Positions 45,611 to 58,020 of a DNA stretch of 64,000 bases are shown here, in pieces. Position numbers and translations under genes: made by a program. The stretch comes from Paratinospora sagittata (taxonomy: Eukaryota; Streptophyta; Magnoliopsida; Ranunculales; Menispermaceae). The stretch spans positions 62,951,254 through 63,015,253 of the forward strand of contig CM069590.1 in assembly GCA_035771175.1 (NCBI GenBank). Direction: 5' to 3'. Positions within the stretch are counted from its first letter, which is position 1; the number at the start of each line of letters is the position of its first letter. A model generated the notes under the pieces. The model made no database searches. It worked only from the letters and a program-made list of their open reading frames with translations, and was not told where the DNA came from.

Positions 45611-46761
45611 TCAAAAGCTTTGAACCGGCGGAGCTAGACCAGCACGACCACCATCCGGTTCACGCAGACCCATTTCCTTCTTCCGGCGCATCTCCAGCAC
45701 TTTCCGGTGGTTATTAGAATGAACCTCGTTGGAAAACGTGGGGCTACACGCCGGCCGGTACTCCGGCAAGAGCCGGCCGGACTTATAACGAACCCCACAA
45801 GCGTTACAAAGCGTTTTCGCCCCTTTCGGTCCGGTCCTCCACTGTGGAGTTTTCTGAACCCCGCAATGACTGCACCGCCGCTGCTGAAGCTCCGTCGCCA
45901 TTTTTTTCTTCTGCCTCTTCGCCGCCGCCGCCAGCTTTCCGATACAGTTCAACGCGTCCAGGTTTTCGCCGGTGCTGTTGTTGATGAGGCAAGACGAGGA
46001 AGATGAAGGAGAGACCGGAGACGAGGAAGAAGATGAAGAGGAAGATTCCGATGACGGAAGCAACCCTAGCGACCAAACTCGGCCGCCGGTTCTCGAGCGC
46101 TTGCTCCTCGCCTTCGCCGGAAATGATGTTAGAAACCCTATTGGTCTCGCTTCGCAGCGCCGGCTCTGTTTCGGAGATTGGGTTTTCTCCGGTAGGATTC
46201 CGGCGACATGTTGGAGAGAGAATTCCGAGAAGGAATCTTCCACGAAATGAGATAGCCATTCGAGGTCAGCCAAATCGTCCGCCTGAATGAAAAAAAAAAA
46301 TGATTTTTTTTCCCAAATTCAGAAATTGAAAAACAAAATCGAAAAAAATTATAAATACCCATTAAAAAAAGTTGTGTTTTTTTAAATTATTTGACATAGA
46401 AATCGCTCACCGGAACCCCGAGTTCGCTGTCCGGAACGTACAAGGGCTCGTCTTTCACAGAAAACTCTCCGCATGAGTAATATTTTTCCTCTTGCTGAGA
46501 AGAAGAAGAGGAACAAGAAGAAGAAGAAGCAGAGATGGATTCCTTCTCTTCTTCTTCTTCTTCTTCAACAAAACCAACACCAACATCTTCGTTGGAAAAA
46601 TCAAGAAGGCCTTCAACGAATAAGTCATCTCCCGAGACGACGCCATTTCCTCCGTTGACACCCAAGAAATCCTCCCAAATAACTTGTGGGTTGTTGGATT
46701 TCATAGTCGTCTCTGACCAAAAACTGGTTTTTAAAGCCTTAATCTCCCCCACGCACTCCAT
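45611..46761 (-). CDS. GATA zinc-finger transcription factor, subfamily I
   Basis: Two exons, 46,411-46,761 (117 codons) and 45,611-46,282 (223 codons plus stop), with a 128-bp intron bordered by GT/AG; 340 residues. ATG 46,761 gives [14 protein letters not shown], the usual start in this subfamily; an upstream in-frame ATG at 46,905 would add a Ser/Leu-rich leader without family support. The protein has an acidic N-terminal half with [13 protein letters not shown] activation text, Glu and Ser runs, the conserved [13 protein letters not shown] box at the exon 2 start, and a single CX2CX18CX2C finger (Cys254, 257, 276, 279) with [16 protein letters not shown] and RYKSGRL. Such factors bind WGATAR sites and act in light, sugar or developmental control in the nucleus. 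It resembles the GATA5/GATA7 group; the exact orthologue is not determined. Glu and Ser runs are encoded by GAA/TCT microsatellites. Confidence 0.93.
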
Positions 46762-46993
46762 TTCTTCCTGCGTTTTTAACTTCGAATATGATGATGATGA
46801 AGGAGACAGAAGAAGAGAAGGAGCCGCAGAGGAAGATAAAAGTGGAGAAGAAAAAGAACAAGGGTTTAATTGGAAGAAAAAATGAGGAAGAGTTTGGTTG
46901 AGCATTGAATGTGGGTTGATTGAAAGCGTCCGCGGGCGAAACTAATGCCCTTCTTTCTGGTTTATCTTTCTTTTTCTTTTCTTTTTTACTTTC

Positions 46994-47001
46994 ATTATAT
47001 A
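46994..47001 (-). promoter_or_regulatory. Possible TATA box of the GATA gene
   Basis: Minus-strand TATATAAT about 235 bases before the start codon. A CT-rich leader would follow. AT-rich background makes this uncertain. Confidence 0.3.
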
Positions 47002-47009
47002 TTTTTAGA

Positions 47010-48255
47010 GCTTTGAACCTTTCAAAATATTTATTTCCAATGGATAACGTCAGGCACGCTCTTCATATGACCAGTCTCTCAGTCTCACATTATTTCTTCA
47101 CTTTTTTCATGCTTCCCCCCGTCAGGAATCCTCAGGTCAGCTCCTTTATTTAATCTCATTAGTTTGTACTTTGGAATTAGGACAGGGATCATTTATTCCT
47201 TTACGTTTTTTTTCATTTTTTTAAATATATTTTATTTATTTATTTTTGAGTTTAGGAAAATAGGGGCTGGAGATATCGTTTGCTCTATTTGAACCGTTCG
47301 GTTTAAGAAAAAACTAGCGGTTTTTTGGAAGAAAAAAAACCGAGTCTCCGTGCGTGGGCCATGTTGGACCAAGTCATCCGGTCCACAGATTTTTGAAATC
47401 CCAGTCCCACCAAAAAAAACCAACCCCAAACGAAACTTACACCTTTCCGTTTCCCTCTTTTACCGTCACTGCCCTCCTCCTTTCTCCAAATTTACGTCCC
47501 TACCCTGACCCTCTTTTTTCTTTTATTCGTGATTATCAACTGTTATTGACTTGAATGCAGTGGGCCTTAGTTTCTATCAAAAAACCAAATAAAAACGGTG
47601 TGGTGCTTGATAAGCAAACGTAGTGAGAAGCATGGGATCAGCGCCTGTCACTAGTATTCCTTCTCTTGTCGGAGCTGTTTTGCTTCTGCATCACAAAGCT
47701 TAGGACGGCGTTTTGGCCTTTCCGAAACTTCCAAAATTTCGAACTTCTCAAAAACCCTTCTTCTAAACACACGAAATATTCTTCAGAGTATCTCTATGAT
47801 AATTTTTACGAAAACGCAGGGGCTTATTTGGAAATGAAATAGAAAAAAAAAAAAGGTTCTTTCCGTGTATTCGGAGAAACGTATGGCCGCCGGCTCCAGT
47901 CCATTTTGGCCGCCCTCCTTGTTCTATCCTTACACGTGTCTTGATCCTATTGAGTCACGACTTTTCCATTCAGAAACCACTTGCCTCTTGTACAGTCTTC
48001 TAATAATATTTTTAGAAAAAAGTTTAAAGCATAAAGTTCAATTTTGAACTAATTTTACCTTATATTTGCCACTTAATATCAGACTTAGTAGCAATGGATT
48101 TGAAATTTCATAAGCTGACTCAAAACTTCACTTGTTCCAAGTCATTGTTTTACAGCAACTACCATTAAATGTGTACAAGTCAAATATATAGATAGGTGAC
48201 TATGCCAAATTATCATATTTACTAGCTTTTTTCACATTTATATGATTTAGTATTG
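47010..48255. other. GATA upstream region, nothing recognised
   Basis: About 1.2 kb with mixed composition. No coding exon or repeat terminus was recognised. Confidence 0.4.
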
Positions 48256-48259
48256 TCAA

Positions 48260-48440
48260 GCTGGGCTTGTTACCCACTAACGCTTGGTGTAGGTGATGGA
48301 TATGATGCTTTCACCTATGAGTCACGAGTTTCGATCCTTATTGTTTGTATTCATTATAACCTTATATGGTTGTTATCATCTTTTAGGTGAATTTTTTATT
48401 GTTACATTTACGGGTTAATTGTACTAACAAAAAAAAAGGT
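48260..48440 (+). repeat. tRNA-derived SINE-like remnant
   Basis: CTTGGTGTAGGTGATGG (about 48,292) is A-box-like, and ACGAGTTTCGATCC (about 48,324-48,337) is a near-perfect B box. The segment ends in an A run at about 48,429-48,437. Spacing of the boxes and the A tail fit a SINE. Confidence 0.55.
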
Positions 48441-49436
48441 GGGCTTGTTCGTTATGCATCACTAGAAGCACCCAAACTGGGTATAAAAATGTCAAAGTTA
48501 TAATAAATACGAGATTACATAACTGGGTATAAAAATGTCATATTAATCAACTATATATAATTAAAAAAAAAAACATAAACATTAGATCTTCATGTTGACA
48601 AAACATATAATCTTTCCGAACCAGAAATATAGAATATAATTCTCCTCTGCTTTCTCTTTCATGCTTCTTTGATTCGAGTAATTTTTAATATTATTATATT
48701 ATTTTTCCATCTTAGGGCCATTTGTAGTCATTCTTAGATTTCTTTCTGATTATGGAGTTTGGCACCCCCTACATGACTGGCCCACATGATCAGATTGCAT
48801 AAGAAGTGTCTCCATCTCACACGTGGATTCTCTTATATATTCCTCTAGCATATATGGGAACTGCGTGTTTAATTAACGGTGGTCACTTTCTTCACGCAAA
48901 ATTGGTTTGGCTACTATCCACTGTAGCAAATGGGAGCTAGCTATTAGGCCGGCATGGTTACACCTACCCATTCATCTAGTACTTGATCATGTAAATTATT
49001 TTATTTTATACAATGATCTATTTAATCTCCGATATAGAATTATTTTATTAATCCACGTACATTCAATGGTTAAAAAAACACACTTGAAAATATAAAGAGT
49101 ATTAATTTCATGATAAAACAAAAATTATTGTATTGTTGAGTCAATATTCTTGGGGCGCTTCATGATCCAAATCCCAATCTAACAAAGACCCAGTTTACTT
49201 ATTTTAGAATATTTGAATTGTGGACAAGTCGTATTTAAAATTTGAATTGGGATAGGGGCTGGGTTAGGCCACCAGGGACTTGAAAAATATTTCTTATTGT
49301 ATTGGTTTTTTATATATAAATTTAAGGGGGTCGTTTTCCTTAGACGAACGTTACGCTGACCTCGAGAGTCGTGGCCACGTTCCGTTTTACTAGAAGGGAA
49401 CATGGAAAACCTAACCCAAACTCCACCAGATATCTC

Positions 49437-49545
49437 CACGTGGGCTGCTTCTGGTTCTACTGAGCTGATGATGATCATCGCATAAAATCATGACACGTGG
49501 ATGAAGCGGATGCAAAGTAACGACCGTGACGATGCGATTCACGTG
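49437..49545. promoter_or_regulatory. Cluster of three G-boxes (CACGTG)
   Basis: Perfect CACGTG palindromes at 49,437-49,442, 49,494-49,499 and 49,540-49,545, two of them in ABRE-like contexts (CCACGTGGG and ACACGTGGA). Region 49,330-49,720 is also less AT-rich than its surroundings. G-boxes are bound by bZIP and bHLH factors in ABA and light responses. The nearest recognised gene start is GATA, 2.7 kb away; the subtilase 3' end is 2.1 kb on the other side. Confidence 0.55.
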
Positions 49546-49719
49546 ACCGATTCATAGAATAAAATATCTGGCGCAAGAGGACACCGCCCGTTTCGGTGCA
49601 TGACACACACGTAACACTTTTTGTCACACGCTGTCACATTTTCATTGGTTCGCGGGAATTCTATTCCACTTAGCCGAGTCTGCCGCTCTGTTTATTTCCG
49701 GTTCGGCCGAAACCCGAAG

Positions 49720-51681
49720 GTGGGCTCCACTCATCGATGTTTTCGTTCTTGATAATATTTATCAATCTAGTTTATATTATTTACATTATTAAACCGAACC
49801 TTAAGAAAAAAAAAAATATTCAGTTTATTCTATTTATGATGAAGTTTTTAAAACGGTTTGGTTTAATTTAGTTTTGTTAAATTCTATATTTAAGTCAATT
49901 CAACAACTGATTAATTCAATTTAATCATTTGAGATTTGAGCCTTGATCCAGTCCTCATGTTCAACATAACTGCTATGAAATGCTTTTGTGCTATGAAATA
50001 CTTTTGTTGGGATTGATAGGTATAAATGGCGAGGACTCTACACTTTCAAAGAAGCAAATCCTTTTTTTTTTTAAATGAATCATGTCATACTCTGACAAAA
50101 TAATGTTTAAAATCACTATGATTTTTGTTTTTCAGCAGTTACAATTGAGGGGTCATGGGTTGACTGAAGTGGAGGTCTGGGTCGGTCAACGTAGCAACGA
50201 TCACAAAATGCTAAAAGTGACAAGGGTTCTTAATGCTTATTTCTATGTCAACTACGCACGTAAATCCTCAATCGGTAAATTATCTTAAATTAAGTATTAG
50301 TGCATTATTCACAGTAATTTATGGTGATAAGGAGCTCAAAGGCCAACGCGTCAATTGAAGCAAGCCAAGTGGTATCATTGCCGGCTGTTGAATTGGTTAG
50401 TTGGGGATTAGATAACCAAATAAAAAAATTAGTTAGAGAGAGAGTTAATTAAGTGTCAACAAAACGGTCCAAGAACAAACTCCAAAGTAAGGGATCCTGA
50501 GGATGGTGCCTTCAATAAGAATGTCATCTCCAATGCTTAAATTAGCCTCTATAGAATTATTAACTATTTTAAAAGATGAATCAACTACTTTTATAGAGCT
50601 GAAGGCTTTGAAGGAACTACGAAAACTAGTTACCACATATTTACTAGGATGACAAGACACTTGCTCGTAATCGAATTGTTTGTGGACTGCAAACCTTCTA
50701 GAACCTTCCCCACGTTCATATAAGTCGTGTTATAGAGTTAGTTTAGGGTCTCTGCCACACACACGGGCCACTCAACGATACCCTAGACTCCCTTCCTTCA
50801 CAACCACTACAACCACGATTAACTTCTTTCTTCTCAATGATCACGTTTACAACCAAGTTCATTAGAGCTAGGTCGAGATCCAACAATCAAAGCTTGTTGT
50901 TGCACTTGATTCTGCAATATTGTTGTAGTCATTGTTGTTGCACTTGATGACTTGTCATGTGAGTTACTTCGATAGGCATTAATGCCAAGAGAGAATAATG
51001 GCAATCTCAGCACCCATGTAAATGCTTCTCTTAATCTCAATCTTCTGCAAACCTATGCTCTACTTTGACACCATGATCGGAGAAAGAATTGTAGGGAAGT
51101 AACATGAGTAACCTCAATTGGCAGTACACAAATCATCAGGAGCAAAAACAATTACAACTACAAAATCAGGTGCATCAGCAAGCTTCAATTACTAGATCTC
51201 AACCTATGCGATCATTGAGAAGAAAGAAGATGCTCCAAGGCCTAGGTACAACCATATTTTAACAGCGATTGCAGCAGTTGTAGAGGAAAAGATTCCAGGG
51301 TATATGTTGGGGATTGTACTGGTTTGCGTACAGAATAAAGACCACATAACCTTAATGAAAAAGTATGTAAAAGTAATTCTACAATCAAGCATGCCCCTGA
51401 TCTTCTAGGAAATAACGAGCAAGATGAAGACTATATGACTTAAATGAAAACACGAAGCCTACCCATGAGCTTCTAAAGAACTATTGGCAGTAGCTCTCAT
51501 CATGACAAGTATGGAAGTCACTTGAGTCACTTTAAGAGTCTCGGCATTTTTCATCAAAATATGGCTTTTTTCAACCTGACAAAAATCATGATTTTATTAG
51601 TAGTGAAGGGCAAGCAGAAGAATGGGGGCATTCGAGGTAGTCAAAAAGTTATATATAAACTATGGCCATGGGAATTCTGCT
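49720..51681. other. Intergenic; possible faint copia protease remnant near 50.5 kb
   Basis: The minus-strand frame 50,445-50,660 has a VDSSFKIVNNS and EGTILRIPYF pattern loosely like the stretch after a copia protease site, but too weak to call. The rest, down to the subtilase stop, includes its 3' flank and shows no other recognised feature. Confidence 0.25.
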
Positions 51682-54600
51682 TCATGTAGTTGAATAATAA
51701 TCATCAGTAACAGTTCGAACAATCAATGGAATCCTTACTACATGAATCCCATCTACCCATGAAAGACTTCCAAACGAGTACCTGCCTTGCACTCTAAACT
51801 TCGAATGAAACACTACATTGAACTTTAGCTTCTTCACTTTAGAATTGAATGATAAAATTGAAGGTTTAACTTCCACGATCACACCCGGAGGAGCTTCAAC
51901 ATGAACCTTGTAGACGGACTCCACCGGACCGACATTCGTAACTATTCTCGATACAGTCAATGTGTTTTTAAGTTCAGGAATAGATATGGAAGGCAGATTG
52001 AGGTTTGCTTGCAACTTTGACGCTTTAGGACACTTCGTGCAGTGCTGCGTCATTAGGCTGATCGCAGAGTCGTTGTAGCCCATAGAACAAAGGAAGTAAA
52101 CATGATCTGAGATTCTCACATCATAAATGAGCCCTGGATTGATTGCTTTGTTCGGATTAACATGACCACCTCCGTAATCAAATGGGTCAGCCTGCTTGTG
52201 GGGAGCTCCCTCAGCCACAATTCTTTGACCATATTCATCTCTAATAGAAGCTGCACGAAAGTGAAGCAGGAAAGAGAACTAATAATTGGGTCAAACGTGT
52301 CAATAAAAAATAACAATGAACATTATATGAAACAAATGCTGGGACATTTCTTCTACCTGTTGTCACTAGGGCAGATTTTATTGCAGCAGGACTCCATTCA
52401 GGATGGATGGATTTAAGAAGAGCCACAATACCAGAGATATGGGGGCAGGCCATGGAGGTTCCTGATTCAACTTTGAAATTAAGTGGAGGATGTTGGAAGC
52501 TACCAATATTAGGTGAGATAGGAGCGGCAGGAGACCACGAGGCCAAGATATTCACCCCTGGAGCAGCAATGTCAGGCTGCATAAATGTATCAAGGTGATA
52601 AATAATGCAAGTAGCACAACAAATACTATCATAGATTCAAAATATTTACCCAAAAAAAAGAGATAAGCACCTTTAAGACATTGGGAGAGAGTGAACTGGG
52701 TCCGCGAGAAGAAAAGAGAGCAACTTCTGGAGAAATCACTCTTCCTACAGAAGTCTTTGTATGGCTAAACTTAACTACTGGATCCCTGTGGATGTGAACA
52801 ATTTGTTAATAATCTCCATAAATGTAATATCCATTTAGCTGAAGCATTAGCAAGGAATACTTTTCACCTTCATGAACACTATTTGAGAAAAGAAACATCC
52901 TTTTGAATATTTTCTTTTGAACACAAGAGAAAACAAGTCAAAGCAATGGCAGTTATTAAACTGAAGGAAAAATTTTGTTGATGACAGAACGATGTATTTC
53001 AGGAAGGCAGTGCTTCTTAGGGGCCTCAAGAACACAATATTTTAGCACCTCTTGAACACAGTACAAGTTTTGGCCTGAAACACACGTGATGAGTACCTTG
53101 TGATTTGTATATATGAAAGCACAGATGTTCCCATCTCGTAATCCACTTGGACATATGGAATGCGATAAAAGGAAGGTACATCTTTAGTCAGAAAGTGCAC
53201 TAATATGAAACCAACACCTCCAGCTCTCAGTACAGTGCTTGCAGCGACCACGCTCGACCTCTGTCGAGATAGGAAACAGAGTACCACCTTGCCCTTCACC
53301 AAAGTTGCATTTAGAGATCCCGCATCACAACTCCTGTGAAGAAAATTAGGGAAGCTTGCCTGAGTGCATTTTGCTCCATAGAACATAAGAAGAACTAATA
53401 TAGAACGCAAATCTTTCATCAGAGTTACTTAATACTACTGCTGAAAGCAAAATTATATACATGACTCTTGTACCTTGCTTTCTCTTCGTCTGAGTTACTG
53501 GATGCTATGTCTTCTCCATTCAATATCCGGTAAAATTTATCGACATGCTTGCTTGCATACAAAGCCTGCCCCTGCATAAGAAAATTAAATGCTTATTTTC
53601 AGAGAACTCAACTATGGTGTTTTACCAAGTTGTACATGCATAAGTACGTTTCTACTGCATGTATATATGAGAGAGTGTATTTCTGTATTACAATCAATAG
53701 ATGTATCAATTTGACTAATCAAGAAAAAAACTAATTTAGTCCTGCATTACATTCTCAATCCAATCAGTTATTCAAATTAACTCAGAACATCTTTCCATTT
53801 TTTTCCACACCGAAAACTGTTCAAATACATTGATCAGCCTATGTACAACCCAATTGTTCAGTGCTAAACAAGATAAGAGAAAGTACCACAATTGTCTTCT
53901 TGTTTCCAAGGGTGACCACCGTAGGGAATGCTCTATCAATGGTGCTTGCAGCAACAGTTATCATCCAAGGGGCAGTATTTATAACCGTCTCAGGATAAGG
54001 ACCAGAATTTCCTGCAGAGCAGACTACAGTGATTCCTTTAGCCACTGCATGGAAGGAACCAATGGCCAAAGTGTCCTCGACGTACGTATCAAGTGGAGGC
54101 GATGAACCCAGAGAAACTGAAAGCAAATCAACGCCATCAAAAATGGCATCATCAAATGCAGCAAGAAGATCGGCTGAGCTGCATCCACCAGTAGCCCAGC
54201 AGACTTTGTACATAGCCAAGTGAGCAGCAGGAGCACCTCCCCTTGCTAATCCTCGAGCAAGGCCCATAAAGCTTGCATTTCCTACCAAAGCCCCAGCTGC
54301 GGTAGATGAGGTGTGAGTACCATGGCCCATTGCATCACGGGGGGATAAAAACTCAACCATGTCTTTGGTATTTAGCTTTCCATATTCAGCCTCGTATCCT
54401 TTTATGTACCAACGAGCACCAATGATCTTCCTGCACAAACAAATGCAACAGTTCATGAATTAAAGAATCACAAACTTTTAGTTTTACTCAGCGCCTCTTC
54501 ATAAACATCAACCATAAATGCATCAACTAACAGTGCGTTCAATCAATTGGTTTGTAATATGCAATATCAACTCATGCAAATGTAGATAGAAAAGCATATG

Positions 54601-57250
54601 CATGAATTTAGAATTTTAGACAGGTGGGGGGAAATCTTCTCCCCTTTGAAGATGTTGACGCAACTATATGATGCAATTGAGGAAGATTAGATTGGAAAGT
54701 ATATAGTAAGAAAGTGATCTCTTCTCTGGTTCTTTGCTTTTAAAAAGTTTGCTTTACTCATAAAAAAAAGGCAGGAAACATTCGAACCATTTTAACAATA
54801 GTTCCAATTTAAGGTTGGATTTTGACGAAAACACTTGAAAAACATTCACTTATGACATGTACAGGTGCTCAAATGAATTCATGCGGCCCAGAAACTACCT
54901 GATCCAACCAAAACCATTCGGTTTCAGACAAACTTGAGCCTAACCCCAGGCCCAGTTGGATGATAAGGACAAGAACTGAGCATGGTAGGGTGAGGGGATC
55001 AAAACCCATTCAGTTTCAGACAAATTTGAGCCTAATCCCAGGCCCAGTTGGTTGATAAGGACCAGACCTGAGCATGGTCAGATAGGGTCTGGGGAGCTGA
55101 GGCATGGCCCAGTCAAGTCCAAGAGATAATTATGCAAGCAGTGGCTGGTGAGGAAGGAATAAAGAGTGGGCTTGTAGGTCCAAATCAACTTGATCAATTT
55201 GCAAATCAAATTGGTCAGTCTGTGACAATTTGAATGGCCCAATCAGCCAGCTTTTATACCCACGCAAAATAGTTGGGTCGAGTTCGGCTCAAAACCAAAT
55301 GAATCTAACCTGATTGCATCCCTATTGACAGCACTAAACTTGATACATGTAAACCAGAATAGAATACTGCATAAAATCTACCTCATCATCTTTTCTTTTT
55401 ATTATGAAAAATAGTGATACCATCCAATCCAACATGTACATAAATCATCATGAAAAGAAAAAGGCTGAAGTATCAAGGTTTCCAGATTGTGAAACAGATA
55501 GATAACATGGTTTATCAACTCAAAACGACAATGTCATGTGGATCCATCAAATCACAAGAGCTTTCCACTAGCCATTGACACATGGCAAGGGTATAAGTCT
55601 CTAAACAATATTAATATTCCGTAAAAAGACATGGAAATCTAAGCACTAAGATACTGTCCAATCTAATTTTTTGCTCATATGTTTAGATATAAAAGAAGGG
55701 AATATATAGAAAAAGTAAGAAATTGCACATTGATGGCTACTCTCAGACTCAGAGTCAAAATAAGGTTCTGTTTTGGATAAAAACCAATGTTCAATCATGA
55801 CAGTCAAAACTCAAAAATTTCTATGTTCTTTTGTAATGGGTCCTACCAATATATACCTTCCACTACCATCCAGCATATTTGAGGTTCGGTTTCTTAGGAA
55901 GGAAACCAACAAATTGAAACAGCAGAAACAACATGGAAAATAAAATTCCAGTAAAAGTTTCAAGTACAAGTGTATGAACAATTCCACCAGGCTGCTGCTA
56001 ATCAATTTCAAGCCACAGGTAAAAATTACATGAAAAACACACCGACATAGAAAAACAAGACTGCAATACAAGAGTAGAAACAAGTAAAGAGAAAAAACTA
56101 TCTAACCTATTACAATTAGAAGCATTGAATTTCTCTCCTTCTTGACACACACCTCGCCATCGAGTTGGAACTTTTCCAATGCCATAGTCTTTAAAGCTTT
56201 TGGACTCGGGCCATATTCCTGCAACAGAAACACGGCTAATTCTCAAAACCACGTTCTCAAACAACGCATTACATACAAGATATATACAATGGTTTTCATA
56301 AGGTGTATTTCTAAAGCGTGTCACTTAAGCTTTTTCCACAAACAAACTAATTGGATTTCCTCCTAATGCAAAAGCGATTATACTGTAAGCAACAACACAA
56401 ATCCATACCGGTATCCATGACACCAATAATAACCCCTTCACCATGTCGACTCCTTGAAAGAATCCCATCCGCAACATTGGGTTTTAGCTGCAGGAAATCC
56501 CAACTTCTAGTTGTGTGTAAGCTTAGAATTCGATTCGGAATTACCCGAACAACTTCAGGGAATTCTGCATTTTCATTTCCAATTATTAACACGCATATAT
56601 ACAGTTCGTCTTTGTTAGAAACCACTTGACTCAAAAGCTATAACTATCGGATAAGGGCCCAATAATACATATCAAACTAACATCAACGGTCTCTAACCCA
56701 TCAATCATCAATTAAAAAATAGTAGGAAGTTGTGGGCAAACCTGCAATAAGCTTTGCTTGAGACTGTGTTAGAACTGCAGCAAACCCAGAAAACCCATGC
56801 TTGTAATGATAAAGAATGGAAGACCTAGCAGCCTCTTTGCTAAGATTGCAAGGTGGAATTAAAGTAGTAATGTCAGATGGGCAAACTAAACTATCTCTGT
56901 AATTGATAAAGCAAATAGAACTAACAGGGCAAGTGCCAGTAAAAATTGTGTTCAACAACAGAATAAATAACCATTAAAAATCAACATTCGAGATTACACC
57001 TTTCGAACAGAGAAGAAAAGATGTTAAGATGAGCTTCCTCGACATCCACATGGCTCCTCCTCTCTCCCATGTAAACAATGTGAACCTGAGAACCAAAGAA
57101 ACCCCACCATTTCAGGAAAAAAGGAACTAATAGAGAAAGAGCGCAATTTTCTCAATCTAAAAGAAACGAAAAGTAACTCACATTGCTTGCTGAGACGGAG
57201 AAGAGAAGCTGAAGGGAAAGAAGAAGAAGAAGAAACCATGAATAAGGCAT
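51682..57250 (-). CDS. Secreted subtilisin-like serine protease (SBT family, S8A)
   Basis: Eleven exons on the minus strand join in frame: 57,182-57,250; 57,000-57,085; 56,742-56,839; 56,409-56,564; 56,107-56,218; 53,887-54,430; 53,474-53,571; 53,097-53,333; 52,671-52,785; 52,357-52,576; 51,682-52,250 (767 codons). Exon 1 is a signal peptide ([17 protein letters not shown]). Exons 2-4 hold the I9 prodomain ([24 protein letters not shown]). Catalytic Asp135 is in VMDTGIWPES, His210 in [12 protein letters not shown], oxyanion Asn315 in SAGNSGP and Ser546 in [12 protein letters not shown] domain ([18 protein letters not shown]) lies between His and Ser, and a C-terminal Fn3-like domain ends [10 protein letters not shown]. 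Plant subtilases mature in the secretory pathway and cleave peptides or wall proteins. All key residues are present. Multiple introns are unlike the many intronless SBT1 genes and suggest an SBT3-like clade; the orthologue and substrate are not determined. Confidence 0.93.
54431..56106 (-). other. Large intron 5 of the subtilase gene, containing a repeat
   Basis: The 1,676-bp intron holds a dispersed repeat at about 54,850-55,320 (GGCCCAGTTGG, GTTGGGTCGAGTTCGG words). Within it a block of about 75 bp is tandemly duplicated with a 92-bp period, starting at 54,914 and 55,006. No coding sequence. Confidence 0.6.
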
Positions 57251-57298
57251 GGAAGCTACAAGTGTTCGAGTGCGAAAGTCAAGTGAGCAGGAGAGATC

Positions 57299-57307
57299 TA
57301 TAAATAA
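57299..57307 (-). promoter_or_regulatory. Possible TATA box of the subtilase gene
   Basis: Minus-strand TATTTATAG about 50 bases before the start codon; it would give a short 5' leader. Confidence 0.35.
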
Positions 57308-57309
57308 GT

Positions 57310-58015
57310 TGAAATTGAAAAAGGGGGCATAGTCCATAGACCCAAAATCATAAGCGCAAAAACAAAAATGAGTGAAATGAAAAGTTTAGTCGAAATGAGT
57401 CGGAAGTAAGTGTACCTGCTCTGCCACTTACTGCTAATGGGTGCGCCATGATATTGTTGTCTTGTCTTTCCAGTGTTGTGGCCGTGACGAGGGGGCCCGT
57501 GAGCTATGCGTCAGATAAGCTTGAAAAGTGGATAGCGAGAACCCCAGAGAGACGACCCTGAATTGATTTGAATTGAAACATGTAGTAGTTGACTTCCTTG
57601 GCTGGAAATTGGCAAGTAGAGAGAGACAGAGAGAGAGAGAGTCTGAAGAAACTGTGGTGGAAGACTTTGAAAGTAACCGCACTATGGGTAATGAAAAGTG
57701 TGGTAAGCGCGAAGTGCCCAGATTCATCTCTCACTCGTCTCTTTCATACTCCAACCCATTGGCATATCATAGTGTTGTCTCCTGTTACTCCAATATACTT
57801 AGGAAACGTTCGACATATATAAAATGTGATTTAGTTTTTATTTTAAAATTAGTTTAAAAGATTAAAATGGAAGAAGCAAGTTTTTGTAATTAATAATTCT
57901 TTTTCGAAAATTTTGATGAATGATGTCAACTTTATAAAAATGATCAACACGTGGGCTTTAGATTATCAAGCACTTTCAGTTGTCCACTTTTTTCTCTATG
58001 TGACGATATGGTATA
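57310..58015. other. Subtilase upstream region, nothing recognised
   Basis: Contains a GAGAGA run (about 57,620-57,640, plus strand) and no repeat termini. Short frames on both strands look incidental. Confidence 0.4.
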
Positions 58016-58020
58016 TTGTC

